This document shows positions 25,356 through 34,121 of a stretch of DNA of 64,000 bases, piece by piece (position 1 is the stretch's first letter; every line of letters begins with the position of its first letter). Position numbers and translations under genes: made by a program. A model generated the notes under the pieces. The model ran no database searches, was not told where the DNA came from, and was given only the letters and a program-made list of their open reading frames with translations. This DNA is from Methylobacterium sp. UNC378MF (GTDB taxonomy: Bacteria > Pseudomonadota > Alphaproteobacteria > Rhizobiales > Beijerinckiaceae), in NCBI RefSeq assembly GCF_900103195.1, contig NZ_FMWU01000012.1, positions 124,001 to 188,000 of the forward strand. The letters run 5' to 3'.

Positions 25356-26519
25356 GTGAGCCGCCGCTACGACGTCGCCGTCCTGGGACTCGGCGCGATG
25401 GGCAGCGCCGCGCTCTACCAGCTGGCGAAGCGGGGCGTCGCGGTGATCGGGCTCGACCGCTTCGCCCCGCCCCACGCGCTCGGGTCCAGCCACGGCGAGA
25501 CGCGGATCACCCGGCAGGCGGTCGGCGAGGGCGCCGACTACGTGCCCTTCGTCACCGCCTCGCACCGCATCTGGCGCGAGCTGGAGGCCGAGACGGGCGA
25601 GACCCTGCTGAACGCCTGCGGCGCCCTCGTCATGGCCCCGGGCCACGGCGTCTCCTCGCATCACGGCAAGCCGGACTTCGTCGGACGCTCCATCAGCGCC
25701 GCGGAGGGGGCCGGCATCGTCCACGAGGTGCTCACCGGCGCGGACGTGGCTCGCCGGTTCCCGCAATTCCTGAACCTCGCGGGCGACGAGAAGGCCTATT
25801 ACGAGCCGGGCGGCGGCTACGTCTTTCCGGAGCGCTGCCTCGCGGCCCAGCTCGGTCGCGCGGGGGCCGCGGGTGCCGAGATCCGCACGAACTGCGCGGT
25901 GGTCGGGCTGCAGCAGGACGGGAGTGGCGTCCGCATCGAGACGGCGGAGGGGACCATCCTGGCCCACCGCGCCGTCGTGGCCGCGGGCGCCTGGACGGCG
26001 CCGCTGCTCGGGAGCCCGTTCGACCGGCTGCTGACCGTCCGCCGTCAGCTCCTGCACTGGTATGCGCTGGCGGATGACACCGCCTACGGGCCGCATTCGC
26101 CGGTCTTCATCTGGATGTACGGGACGAGCGACACCGAATACCTCTACGGCTTCCCGCCGCTCGACGGCTCCATCAAGGTCGCGACGGAGCAGTACGACAC
26201 CACCACCACCGCCAACGGGGTGGCGCGTCGCGTCGATCCCTCCGAATCCGACGAAATGTACCGGCTGCGCGTCGCGAACCGGCTGGCCGGCGCGACCCCG
26301 GAGGTCGTCCAGGCCGCGGCCTGCGTCTACACGGTGACCCCCGACCGCGGCTTCATCATCGACCGGCATCCCGCGATGGACCGGGTCACGGTGGTCTCCG
26401 CCTGTTCGGGGCACGGCTTCAAGCACTCGGCCGGCATCGGCGAGGCCGTCGCGGCGGATCTGGCCGGGACGGGCGTCACGGTCGATCTCAGGCCCTTCGC
26501 ACTGGCACGTTTCAGTTGA
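25356..26519 (+). CDS. FAD-dependent oxidase, monomeric sarcosine/N-methyl-amino-acid oxidase type
   Basis: A 387-residue flavoenzyme. Seen: dinucleotide-binding VLGLGAMGSAALYQLAKRG, HGETRITRQAVGEG, YYEPGGGYVFPERC, RAVVAAGAWT and, near the C-terminus, CVYTVTPDRGFIID followed by CSGHGFKHSAGIGE. The Cys in CVYTVTPD corresponds to the residue carrying covalent FAD in monomeric sarcosine oxidase and N-methyltryptophan oxidase. The reaction is oxidative demethylation of an N-methyl amino acid giving formaldehyde and H2O2. GTG 25356 has GCGGGAG 8 bases upstream; GTG 25347 is an alternative. The polar amino-acid importer that follows probably brings in the substrate. Confidence 0.87.
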   Translation: MSRRYDVAVLGLGAMGSAALYQLAKRGVAVIGLDRFAPPHALGSSHGETRITRQAVGEGADYVPFVTASHRIWRELEAETGETLLNACGALVMAPGHGVSSHHGKPDFVGRSISAAEGAGIVHEVLTGADVARRFPQFLNLAGDEKAYYEPGGGYVFPERCLAAQLGRAGAAGAEIRTNCAVVGLQQDGSGVRIETAEGTILAHRAVVAAGAWTAPLLGSPFDRLLTVRRQLLHWYALADDTAYGPHSPVFIWMYGTSDTEYLYGFPPLDGSIKVATEQYDTTTTANGVARRVDPSESDEMYRLRVANRLAGATPEVVQAAACVYTVTPDRGFIIDRHPAMDRVTVVSACSGHGFKHSAGIGEAVAADLAGTGVTVDLRPFALARFS

Positions 26520-26590
26520 TGCGCCGGCTAATGGCTCGTGGATTGCTTGAAACCATGCCAAGATCAGCCGACCCGAGCAGGAAAGTACCG

Positions 26591-27433
26591 ATGCGCCTCA
26601 CGATCCGCACCCTTCTGACCACCGGTGCGATGGCCGCGCTCGCGGCGCTCTCGGCCGTCGCGCTGCCCGGCCGGGCCGCGGCCGCCGACGGCGTCGACGC
26701 GATCAAGAAGCGCGGGACGCTGATCGTCGGCGTGAAGGCGGATTACAAGCCGTTCGGCTTCCGCGACCCGAGCGGGGCGATCATCGGCCTGGAGCCCGAC
26801 CTCGCCGCCGACCTCGCCAAACGGCTGGGCGTGAAGCTGGAGCTCGTGCCGGTCGTCTCGGCCAACCGGATCGAGTTCCTGCAGCAGGGCAAGGTCGACC
26901 TGCTGATCGCTACCCTGTCGGACAAGCCGGAGCGCCGCCGCGTCGTGCAGGCGATCGACCCGAACTACTATTCCGACTTCGTGAACGTCCTGCTGCCCAA
27001 GAACTCGGGCATCACCGACTGGGCGCAGCTGAAGGGCAAGCCGCTCTGCGCCACGTCAGGGGCCTGGTACAACAAGGACGTCGCGCGGACCTACGGCGCC
27101 GAGATCGTCGCCTTCGACGGGTCCGAGAAGCCGCTCTTCGCGCTCAAGCAGGGCAACTGCATCGGCTATGTCTACGACCAGAGCATGCTGCAGGGTAAGC
27201 TGCTCGACGACGACTGGAAGGCCAATTACGCGCTGCCGCTCAAGGGCATCCTCGACGCCCCGTGGATGATGGCGGTGGCGCAGGGCAACACCACGCTCCA
27301 GGCCGCGGTCGAGGACGCCACCAAGGACTGGATGAAGACCGGCTTCATTGTCAACGAGGAGAAGAAGTGGGGCATCGAGCCGACCGCTTACTCGAAGGCG
27401 ATGCACGAGAAGTACAAGAACGCAACCAACTGA
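26591..27433 (+). CDS. Amino-acid ABC transporter substrate-binding protein (family 3)
   Basis: A 280-residue periplasmic protein with signal peptide ending at about residue 32 (GRAAAA). Family 3 signature: LIVGVKADYKPFGFRDPSGAIIGLEPDLAADLAKRLG, then VSANRIEFLQQGKVDLLIATLS and GITDWAQLKGKPLCATSG. The Arg in the SDKPERRR region and the Asp in GYVYDQS correspond to carboxylate/amine contacts of amino-acid binders. ATG 26591 has AGGAAAG 6-7 bases ahead. It starts a transport block (SBP, two permeases, ATPase) right after the N-methyl-amino-acid oxidase. Confidence 0.9.
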   Translation: MRLTIRTLLTTGAMAALAALSAVALPGRAAAADGVDAIKKRGTLIVGVKADYKPFGFRDPSGAIIGLEPDLAADLAKRLGVKLELVPVVSANRIEFLQQGKVDLLIATLSDKPERRRVVQAIDPNYYSDFVNVLLPKNSGITDWAQLKGKPLCATSGAWYNKDVARTYGAEIVAFDGSEKPLFALKQGNCIGYVYDQSMLQGKLLDDDWKANYALPLKGILDAPWMMAVAQGNTTLQAAVEDATKDWMKTGFIVNEEKKWGIEPTAYSKAMHEKYKNATN

Positions 27434-27470
27434 TGCGCGCCTGCACGACGAAGCCGGGCGTTCGCCCGCG

Positions 27471-28220
27471 ATGATCGCCACGATCCAGGCGTGGTTCCAG
27501 CAACTCTACGAGACCACGGGCTTCAACTTCACGGTCTTCTACGATCCCTACGACTGGGACCGCTACGTGGCCGGCCTGCGGATGACGCTGCTCCTCGGGA
27601 TCAGCACGATCCTGGTGAGCCTCGTAATCGGCGCGGTCGGGGCGCTCCTGCAGAGCGGGCCGTCGCGCGTCCTGCGGGCGCTGGTCAACGGGTTCGTGGT
27701 GGTGTTCCGCAACACGCCGCCGCTCGTGCAGATCTTCTTCTTCTATTTCGGCCTCGGGACGCTGCTGCCGGACATCCGCACGGCGGACGGGCTGCGCGCC
27801 CCGATCCTCAACAACGTCCAGTGGGCGGTCATCTCGCTGTCGCTGTTCGCGGGCGCGTTCAACGTCGAGATCTTCCGCTCCGGCATCGAGGCGGTGCCGC
27901 GGACCACGGTCGAGGCCGCCGAGGCCCTGGGCTACACGCGCTTCAAGGCCTACCGGTACGTCGTCCTGCCGCTGGCCCTGCGCGTCTGTCTGCCGGCCCT
28001 GAACAACAACCTGATCAACCTCCTGAAGACCACGACGCTGGCCTACGCCATCGCGGTCCCGGAGACCCTGTACGCGGTCAAGCAGATCTGGTCCGAGTCG
28101 CAGAACGTCCTGGAGATGATGCTCGTGCTGCTGGCGACCTACGCGGTCCTCGTCGGCGTGCTCGTCTGGATGATGCACCGCTGGGAGCGCGCCCTGCGGA
28201 TCCCGGGATACGGCCGATGA
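27471..28220 (+). CDS. Polar amino-acid ABC transporter permease
   Basis: A 249-residue HisM/GlnP-type membrane protein. Hydrophobic helices begin at GLRMTLLLGISTILVSLVIG; FRNTPPLVQIFFFYFGLG is the family signature; the coupling motif EAAEALGYTRFKAYRYVVLPLA is the EAA loop contacting the ATPase. ATG 27471 is taken from the family start; the upstream frame is not conserved. It overlaps the next permease by 4 bases. Confidence 0.92.
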   Translation: MIATIQAWFQQLYETTGFNFTVFYDPYDWDRYVAGLRMTLLLGISTILVSLVIGAVGALLQSGPSRVLRALVNGFVVVFRNTPPLVQIFFFYFGLGTLLPDIRTADGLRAPILNNVQWAVISLSLFAGAFNVEIFRSGIEAVPRTTVEAAEALGYTRFKAYRYVVLPLALRVCLPALNNNLINLLKTTTLAYAIAVPETLYAVKQIWSESQNVLEMMLVLLATYAVLVGVLVWMMHRWERALRIPGYGR

Positions 28221-29068
28221 AAGCTGCCGATCCGCGGGGAGGACGGCCGGGCGCCCTGCCGGTCCTCCTGCCCTTCGCGCTCCCGAAGGACCGCGCGGCG
28301 GCGCACCTGCGCCCGGCCCATCTCTGGCTGCTGGCCGGCCTCGGCCTCGTCGCCGTCCCGGCCTGGGCACAGGGCGGGGCCGCCGCGCTGTCGCCGCTGG
28401 AGGTCGTGATCAAGTGGGCACCCCTCCTGCTCACGGGCTTCGCCTTCAACGTCGCGATCTCGCTGATGGCGATGGCGATCGGGACGGTGGCGGGCATCGG
28501 GCTCGGTCTGGCCATGCTGGCGGAGGGGCGCGTCCTGCCCCGCCTCGCGTGGTGCGCCACGCAGGTCTTCCGCAACGTGCCCTGGCTGGTCCTGCTGTTC
28601 TTCGTGATGTTCCTGGTGCCGTTCCAAATCACCGTGTTCGGTGTCCGCGTGCCGCTGCCCGACTGGGTCAAGGCGACCTTCGGCTTCAGCCTGCCGGTCA
28701 TGGCCAACGTCGCCGAGATCGTCCGCGGCGCGGTGCGCTCGGTGCCCAACACCCAGTGGGAGGCCGCCGAATCCCTGGCCTTCACCCGGCGCCAGACGAT
28801 GTGGCGCATCATCCTGCCCCAGTGCGCGAAGCGCATGCTGCCGCCCTGGATGAACGTCTACTCGCTCATCGCGATGGCGACCGTGCAGGCCTCCATCGTC
28901 GGCGTCACCGAGATGCTGACGCTGACCGCGCAGGTGCACGCCGCCGAGGGCGGCCGCCCCGAGCTGTTCGCGCCGCTCTACGGCTTCGCGCTGCTCTGCT
29001 TCTTCCTCTACTGCTACCCGATCGACCGGTTCACCGCCGCCCTGGAACGCCGCTTCGAGACCCGCTGA
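28217..29068 (+). CDS. Polar amino-acid ABC transporter permease (second subunit)
   Basis: A 283-residue membrane protein. The N-terminal 55 residues are atypical: a Pro/Arg-rich stretch, then LWLLAGLGLVAVPAWAQGG, which looks like an extra helix or signal-like segment. The permease core starts near residue 70 (LLLTGFAFNVAISLMAMAIG) and has FRNVPWLVLLFFVMF and the EAA loop EAAESLAFTRRQTMWRIILPQ. Starts in an ATGA overlap with the first permease and ends 4 bases before the ATPase gene. Confidence 0.9.
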   Translation: MKAADPRGGRPGALPVLLPFALPKDRAAAHLRPAHLWLLAGLGLVAVPAWAQGGAAALSPLEVVIKWAPLLLTGFAFNVAISLMAMAIGTVAGIGLGLAMLAEGRVLPRLAWCATQVFRNVPWLVLLFFVMFLVPFQITVFGVRVPLPDWVKATFGFSLPVMANVAEIVRGAVRSVPNTQWEAAESLAFTRRQTMWRIILPQCAKRMLPPWMNVYSLIAMATVQASIVGVTEMLTLTAQVHAAEGGRPELFAPLYGFALLCFFLYCYPIDRFTAALERRFETR

Positions 29069-29072
29069 GACC

Positions 29073-29852
<780 letters not shown>

Positions 29853-29868
29853 GATCGCCGGAGCCGCG

Positions 29869-30759
29869 TCAGCGCGGCCCGGCCTCCCGCGCCACGATGT
29901 GGTCGGCGATCGCCCCGGCCGTGGTGAGCCAGATGTCGTCGCGCCGGTCGACGATGTGCTGGAGCGCCCGTCGCAGGGGCCGCAATCGGTGCGGGCGCCC
30001 GACGATGTAGGGATGGAGCGCGATGCCCATGACCAAGGGTGCGGCCTGCGCCTGCTCCAGCATCTCGTCGAAGGCGTCGACGATGGCGTCGGCGAACTGG
30101 CGGCCCGTCTCCTTGCGGGCGACGATCGCGGGGATGTCGTTGAGTTCCTGCGGGTAGGGCACCGTCAGGATCCGGCCGCCGCCGCGGGTCGCGAACCAGG
30201 TCGGTTGGTCGTCGTGGTCCCAGTCGAGCAGGTAGCGGTAGCCGGCCTCGGCGAGGAGATCGGGCGTCACCCACGACTGCGAGATCCACGGCCCGAGCCA
30301 GCCGGCCGGCGGGCGGCCCTCCTGCGCGGCGATCACCTGCGTCGTCTCGGCGATCAGCGCCCGCTCGGCGGCCTCGTCGAGCGTGCCCTGCCGCTCGGCG
30401 TTGGTCCGCCCGTGACCGACAATCTCGTCGCCCCGCGCCCGGAACGCCTCGATCAGCCCGGGGCAGTCCCGGTAGAGGTTGCTGTTGACCAGCACGCTCG
30501 CCGGCATCGCCAGTTCGTCCAGCATCTCGGCGATCCGCCACGCGCCGACCCGGTTGCCCCAGTCGCGCCACGCGTAGTTGAGCACGTCCGGCTGCGGGCC
30601 ACCCGGCGCCAGCTCGGCGCCCAGGCCCTCGCCGAACGCGAAGGTCTCGAGATTCAGCCCGATATAGACGGCGAGGCGCTTGCCCTCCGGCCAGTCGTAG
30701 ACCGGCCGGTCGGGCAGGGCGCTGTAGCCGTAGCGGCCGTGTCCGGCATTCGTGTCCAT
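29869..30759 (-). CDS. Polysaccharide-deacetylase-fold hydrolase, PuuE-like
   Basis: A 296-residue NodB-fold protein. Landmarks: PVYDWPEGKRLAVYIGLNLE, GNRVGAWRIAEMLDELAMPA, EIVGHGRTNAE, WISQSWVTPDLLAEAGYRYL and GIALHPYIVGRPHRLRPLRR. The last segment, with its His and the IGRP/VGRP element, is the pattern of PuuE-type allantoinases and related amidohydrolase-like members rather than of chitin deacetylases. Expected reaction: hydrolysis of a C-N bond in a small cyclic or acylated amine. It is the last gene, 11 bases downstream, of the fused-transporter operon, so it may act on the imported solute. Allantoin itself is only one possibility. Confidence 0.75.
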   Translation of the reverse strand: MDTNAGHGRYGYSALPDRPVYDWPEGKRLAVYIGLNLETFAFGEGLGAELAPGGPQPDVLNYAWRDWGNRVGAWRIAEMLDELAMPASVLVNSNLYRDCPGLIEAFRARGDEIVGHGRTNAERQGTLDEAAERALIAETTQVIAAQEGRPPAGWLGPWISQSWVTPDLLAEAGYRYLLDWDHDDQPTWFATRGGGRILTVPYPQELNDIPAIVARKETGRQFADAIVDAFDEMLEQAQAAPLVMGIALHPYIVGRPHRLRPLRRALQHIVDRRDDIWLTTAGAIADHIVAREAGPR

Positions 30760-30770
30760 GAGTGCCCCCG

Positions 30771-33239
30771 TTACGCCGCACCGAGATAGGCCGCTTCCAG
30801 CCCCTTGTCCGCCGACAGTTCCGCGGCGGTTCCGCGCGCGACGACCCGGCCCTGTTCCAGCACGTAGCCGCGATCGGCGACCGTGAGGGCCAGCGCCGCC
30901 ATCTGGTCGACGATCAGGATGGTGACGCCCTCGTCGCGCAGCTCGGCCACGGTAGCGTAGAGGGCGTTGATCATCGCGGGGGCAAGGCCGAGCGACGGCT
31001 CGTCGAGGAGCAGGATGCGCGGGTGCGCCATCAACCCGCGGGCGATGGCCAGCATCTGCTGCTCGCCGCCGGAGAGCAGGCCCGCCCGGCTTGCCGAGCG
31101 GTCGCGCAGCCGCGGGAACCGGTCGAGCAGGCGCTCGACCTCGGCCGGGTCGATCGGCGTCCCGCGCCCGAAGGCGCCGAGGCGGATGTTCTCGACGACG
31201 GTGAGCTCCGGGAAGACCTGCCGGCCCTCCGGCACCAGGACGAGGCCGCCGCGGGCGATCCGGTGCGCGGGCAGCGCATCGATGCGCCGGTCGTCGAACA
31301 CGACCGATCCCGCGACCGGGCGCAGCAGACCCGACAGCGCCCGCATGGCCGTGGACTTGCCGGCGCCGTTCGCGCCCAGCAGGGCGACGGTCTCGCCCGG
31401 CCGCACGTCGAGATGGACGCTATCGAGGACCGGCGCGGCGCCGTAGCCGGCGGTCAGGTCGAGGACCGAGAGGATCGCGTCCGCCGGGCCCTGCCACGGC
31501 GCGCTCCGCGGCCGGGCCGGCGTGTCGGCGCCGCCGAGATAGGCGCGCAGCACCGCCGGGTCGCGCCGGATCTCGGCGGGGGTGCCCCGCGCGATCGGGC
31601 GCCCGGCATCCATGACGAGGATGTGGTCGGAGATGCCCATCACCAGCGGCATGTCGTGCTCGACCAGCACCACCGCGACGCCCTGGTCGGCGATCCGGCG
31701 GATCAGGCCGGCCAGCCGGTCGGTGTCGGCCCGCGACAGGCCGGCGGCGGGCTCGTCGAGGAGCAGCACCGCGGGGCTGCCGGCGAGTGCCCGGGCGATC
31801 TCCACGAGGCGCCGGTCGACATGGGGCAGCTCGGCGGCCGGGCGGTCGAGGGCGCCGCGGTAGCCGACGAAGGCGAGGAGCGACGCTGCCGTCTGACGGT
31901 CCTGCGTCCGCGCGCGGCGCCAGAGCCGGCCCGGCGCGAGGCCGAGGGCGACGTTGTCGACCACCGGCAGCGAGCCGAACAGGCGCGTGGTCTGGTAGGT
32001 GCGCGCGATGCCGGCGCGGGCGACGACGTAGGCCGGCCGGCCGGCGAGGTCGCGGTTGCCGAGCCGGATCGTCCCGGCGCTCGGGCGGTAGAAGCCCGAA
32101 ACCATGTTGAGCAGGGTGGTCTTGCCGGCGCCGTTCGGGCCGATCACGCTGGTGACGGCCGCTGGCCGGGCGGTGAGGTCGACGCCCTCCGCCGCCGTGA
32201 TGCCGCCGAAGCGGATGCCGATCCCGTCGAGGACGAGGGCCTCGCGCGCCGCCGTGCCGGGCAACGACGCGTCCCCGTCGTCCGCGCCGGCCGGTGCGTC
32301 CCGACCGCGGGGCAGCAGGCGGGCGAGGCTGCCGACCAGCCCCGAGGGCACCAGCCAGAGCACCGCCAGCGTCGCGACGCCGAAGAACAGCAGGCGGTAC
32401 TCGGCGAGTCCCGACAGCGCCTCCGGCAGCAGCACGGTGACGAGGGCCCCGAGGAGCGGGCCGAGCACCGTGCCGGCGCCGCCGACGATCACCGACAGGA
32501 CGAACAGGATCGACTGCGAGAACGGGAACGAGCTCGGCGCGATGAACAGCATCAGCGGCGGCAGGATTGCCCCCGCGAGGCCGGTCAGGGCCGCGGAGAT
32601 CGCGAAGGCCAGGGTCTTCACCCGGACCGGGTCGAAGCCCAAAGCCGCGGCGGCGACGTCGGCGTCGCGCACGGCGCGCATCGCCCGGCCGAGGCGGCTG
32701 CGGGCGAGGAGGTCGAATCCGACGAGGCTCGCCCCGGCCGCGAGCACCGCCAGCACCGCGAGGCCGGCCGACGAGAGCGGCTCGCCGAAAAGCGTCGGCG
32801 CGTCGGTGACGACGAGGCCGTTCTGGCCGCCGGTCAGCTCGCCGCCCTCGATCAGGCCGTGCTCGACGATGAAGCCGAAGGCGATCGTCAGCATGGCGAG
32901 GTAGGGGCCCTTCACCCGCATCGCCGGCACCGCCACGAGGCCGCCGACGAGCGCCGCGATCAGGGCCGCCGCCGGGAGCGCCAGCCAGAAGCTGACGCCG
33001 TGGAGCGTCAGGATCGCGCTGGCGTAGGCGCCGATCGCGTAGAAGCCGGCCTGGCCGAAGGAGATCAGCCCGGTCAGGCCGAGGAGCACGTTGAGGCCGA
33101 CGCCCGCCACCGTGGTCAGCGCCACGAGGGCGATCACGAAGTGGCTGTAGCCGGCGGTCAGCGCGACGAGGCCGAGCGCGGCGGCGGTGAGGCCGGCGAT
33201 GCCGAGCCGCATCGCCGGGGCCGAGCGCAGGTACGGCAT
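30771..33239 (-). CDS. Triple fusion: LivM-type permease + LivG-type ATPase + LivF-type ATPase
   Basis: One 822-residue chain. Residues about 1-310: LivM permease (LGLTGLISFGQAGFYAIGAYA, LLARSRLGRAMRAVRDADVAA). About 335-575: first ATPase, Walker A GPNGAGKTT, Walker B VLLLDEPAAGLSRAD and switch EHDM, but the signature reads ELPHVDRRLVEIARAL instead of LSGGQ. About 590-822: second ATPase, Walker A GANGAGKST, signature LSGGEQQMLAIARGL, Walker B ILLLDEPSLGLAP and VDQM. Starts 4 bases after the LivH-type gene. These are normally three genes; permease-ATPase fusions exist in this family, a three-part one is less common. Carries the cytoplasmic engine and half of the channel. Confidence 0.93.
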   Translation of the reverse strand: MPYLRSAPAMRLGIAGLTAAALGLVALTAGYSHFVIALVALTTVAGVGLNVLLGLTGLISFGQAGFYAIGAYASAILTLHGVSFWLALPAAALIAALVGGLVAVPAMRVKGPYLAMLTIAFGFIVEHGLIEGGELTGGQNGLVVTDAPTLFGEPLSSAGLAVLAVLAAGASLVGFDLLARSRLGRAMRAVRDADVAAAALGFDPVRVKTLAFAISAALTGLAGAILPPLMLFIAPSSFPFSQSILFVLSVIVGGAGTVLGPLLGALVTVLLPEALSGLAEYRLLFFGVATLAVLWLVPSGLVGSLARLLPRGRDAPAGADDGDASLPGTAAREALVLDGIGIRFGGITAAEGVDLTARPAAVTSVIGPNGAGKTTLLNMVSGFYRPSAGTIRLGNRDLAGRPAYVVARAGIARTYQTTRLFGSLPVVDNVALGLAPGRLWRRARTQDRQTAASLLAFVGYRGALDRPAAELPHVDRRLVEIARALAGSPAVLLLDEPAAGLSRADTDRLAGLIRRIADQGVAVVLVEHDMPLVMGISDHILVMDAGRPIARGTPAEIRRDPAVLRAYLGGADTPARPRSAPWQGPADAILSVLDLTAGYGAAPVLDSVHLDVRPGETVALLGANGAGKSTAMRALSGLLRPVAGSVVFDDRRIDALPAHRIARGGLVLVPEGRQVFPELTVVENIRLGAFGRGTPIDPAEVERLLDRFPRLRDRSASRAGLLSGGEQQMLAIARGLMAHPRILLLDEPSLGLAPAMINALYATVAELRDEGVTILIVDQMAALALTVADRGYVLEQGRVVARGTAAELSADKGLEAAYLGAA

Positions 33240-33243
33240 CGCG

Positions 33244-34113
33244 TCAGACCTTGTTGACCGCGGCGCGGCCGAGCAGGCCGTCGGGGCGCAGGGTGAGGGC
33301 CAGGATGATTACCGAGAACACCACGAGCTGCGTGTAAGTCGAGCCGAGGGTCGCGGTGACGCCGGCCTCGACGAGGCCGTAGAGCAGCCCCGCCAGGATC
33401 ACCCCGGTGGCGGAGCCGATGCCGCCGAGGATCGCGACCGCGAAGGCCTTGAGGCCGAACAGCGTGCCGAGCTCGGCCGAGACCGAGAAGAGCGGCGCGA
33501 TCAGGAGGCCGGCGATGCCGGCCAGCACCGCCGAGAGCGCGAAGGCGCAGGCCACGGTGCGGCGCACGTCGATCCCCATCAGGCGGGCAGCGTCGGCGTT
33601 CTGCGCCACCGCCAGCAGGACGCGTCCGAGATCGGTCCGGCGGAACACCGTGCGGATCGCGAAGGCGAGGGCGATCCCGACCACCGGGATCACGAGCTGC
33701 AGCGGGTAGATGCCGGTCCCGAGGACCTCCACCGGCCTTGTCGCGAGCGGGGAGGGGAGGCTTCGCGGCTCCTTGCCGAAGGTGAACAGCACGGTGTTGT
33801 CGAGGACGATGCCGCCCGCCACGGTCGCCAGGAGCCACGCGTCCGAGCCGCGCGCCACGAACGGGCGGACCAGCGCCCGCTCGACCACGAGGCCGAACAG
33901 GGCGCAGCCGGCGAGCGCCAGGATGATCGCGGCCGGCATTGGCCAGCCGAGGGTGACGCCGAGCGCGTAGGCCAGGACCGCGCCGAGGGTGACGACGCTT
34001 CCTTGCGCGAAGTTCACGGTCCCCGACACCGCGTAGGTCACGTGGAAGCCCAGGGCCACGAGCCCGTACATGCTGCCGAGGCCGAGGCCGCTGACGAGGA
34101 TGGAGGTCAGCAT
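33244..34113 (-). CDS. Branched-chain-type ABC transporter permease (LivH)
   Basis: A 289-residue membrane protein with about eight helices. The signature near the N-terminus is GLVALGFHVTYAVSGTVNFAQGSVVTLGA, the coupling loop is RTDLGRVLLAVAQNADAARLMGIDV, and near the C-terminus lies FAVAILGGIGSATGVILAGLLYGLVE. It lies between the binding-protein gene (8 bases) and the fused permease-ATPase gene (4 bases), so one transcript is expected. Partner of the LivM domain of the fusion protein. Confidence 0.92.
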   Translation of the reverse strand: MLTSILVSGLGLGSMYGLVALGFHVTYAVSGTVNFAQGSVVTLGAVLAYALGVTLGWPMPAAIILALAGCALFGLVVERALVRPFVARGSDAWLLATVAGGIVLDNTVLFTFGKEPRSLPSPLATRPVEVLGTGIYPLQLVIPVVGIALAFAIRTVFRRTDLGRVLLAVAQNADAARLMGIDVRRTVACAFALSAVLAGIAGLLIAPLFSVSAELGTLFGLKAFAVAILGGIGSATGVILAGLLYGLVEAGVTATLGSTYTQLVVFSVIILALTLRPDGLLGRAAVNKV

Positions 34114-34121
34114 CGCCGGGC

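Noticed and set aside
30762..33257. An 831-codon plus-strand open frame opposite the fused transporter gene
   Set aside because: It mirrors the minus-strand gene codon by codon; its translation is Arg/Asp/Gln-rich without domains, whereas the other strand has intact ABC and permease motifs.
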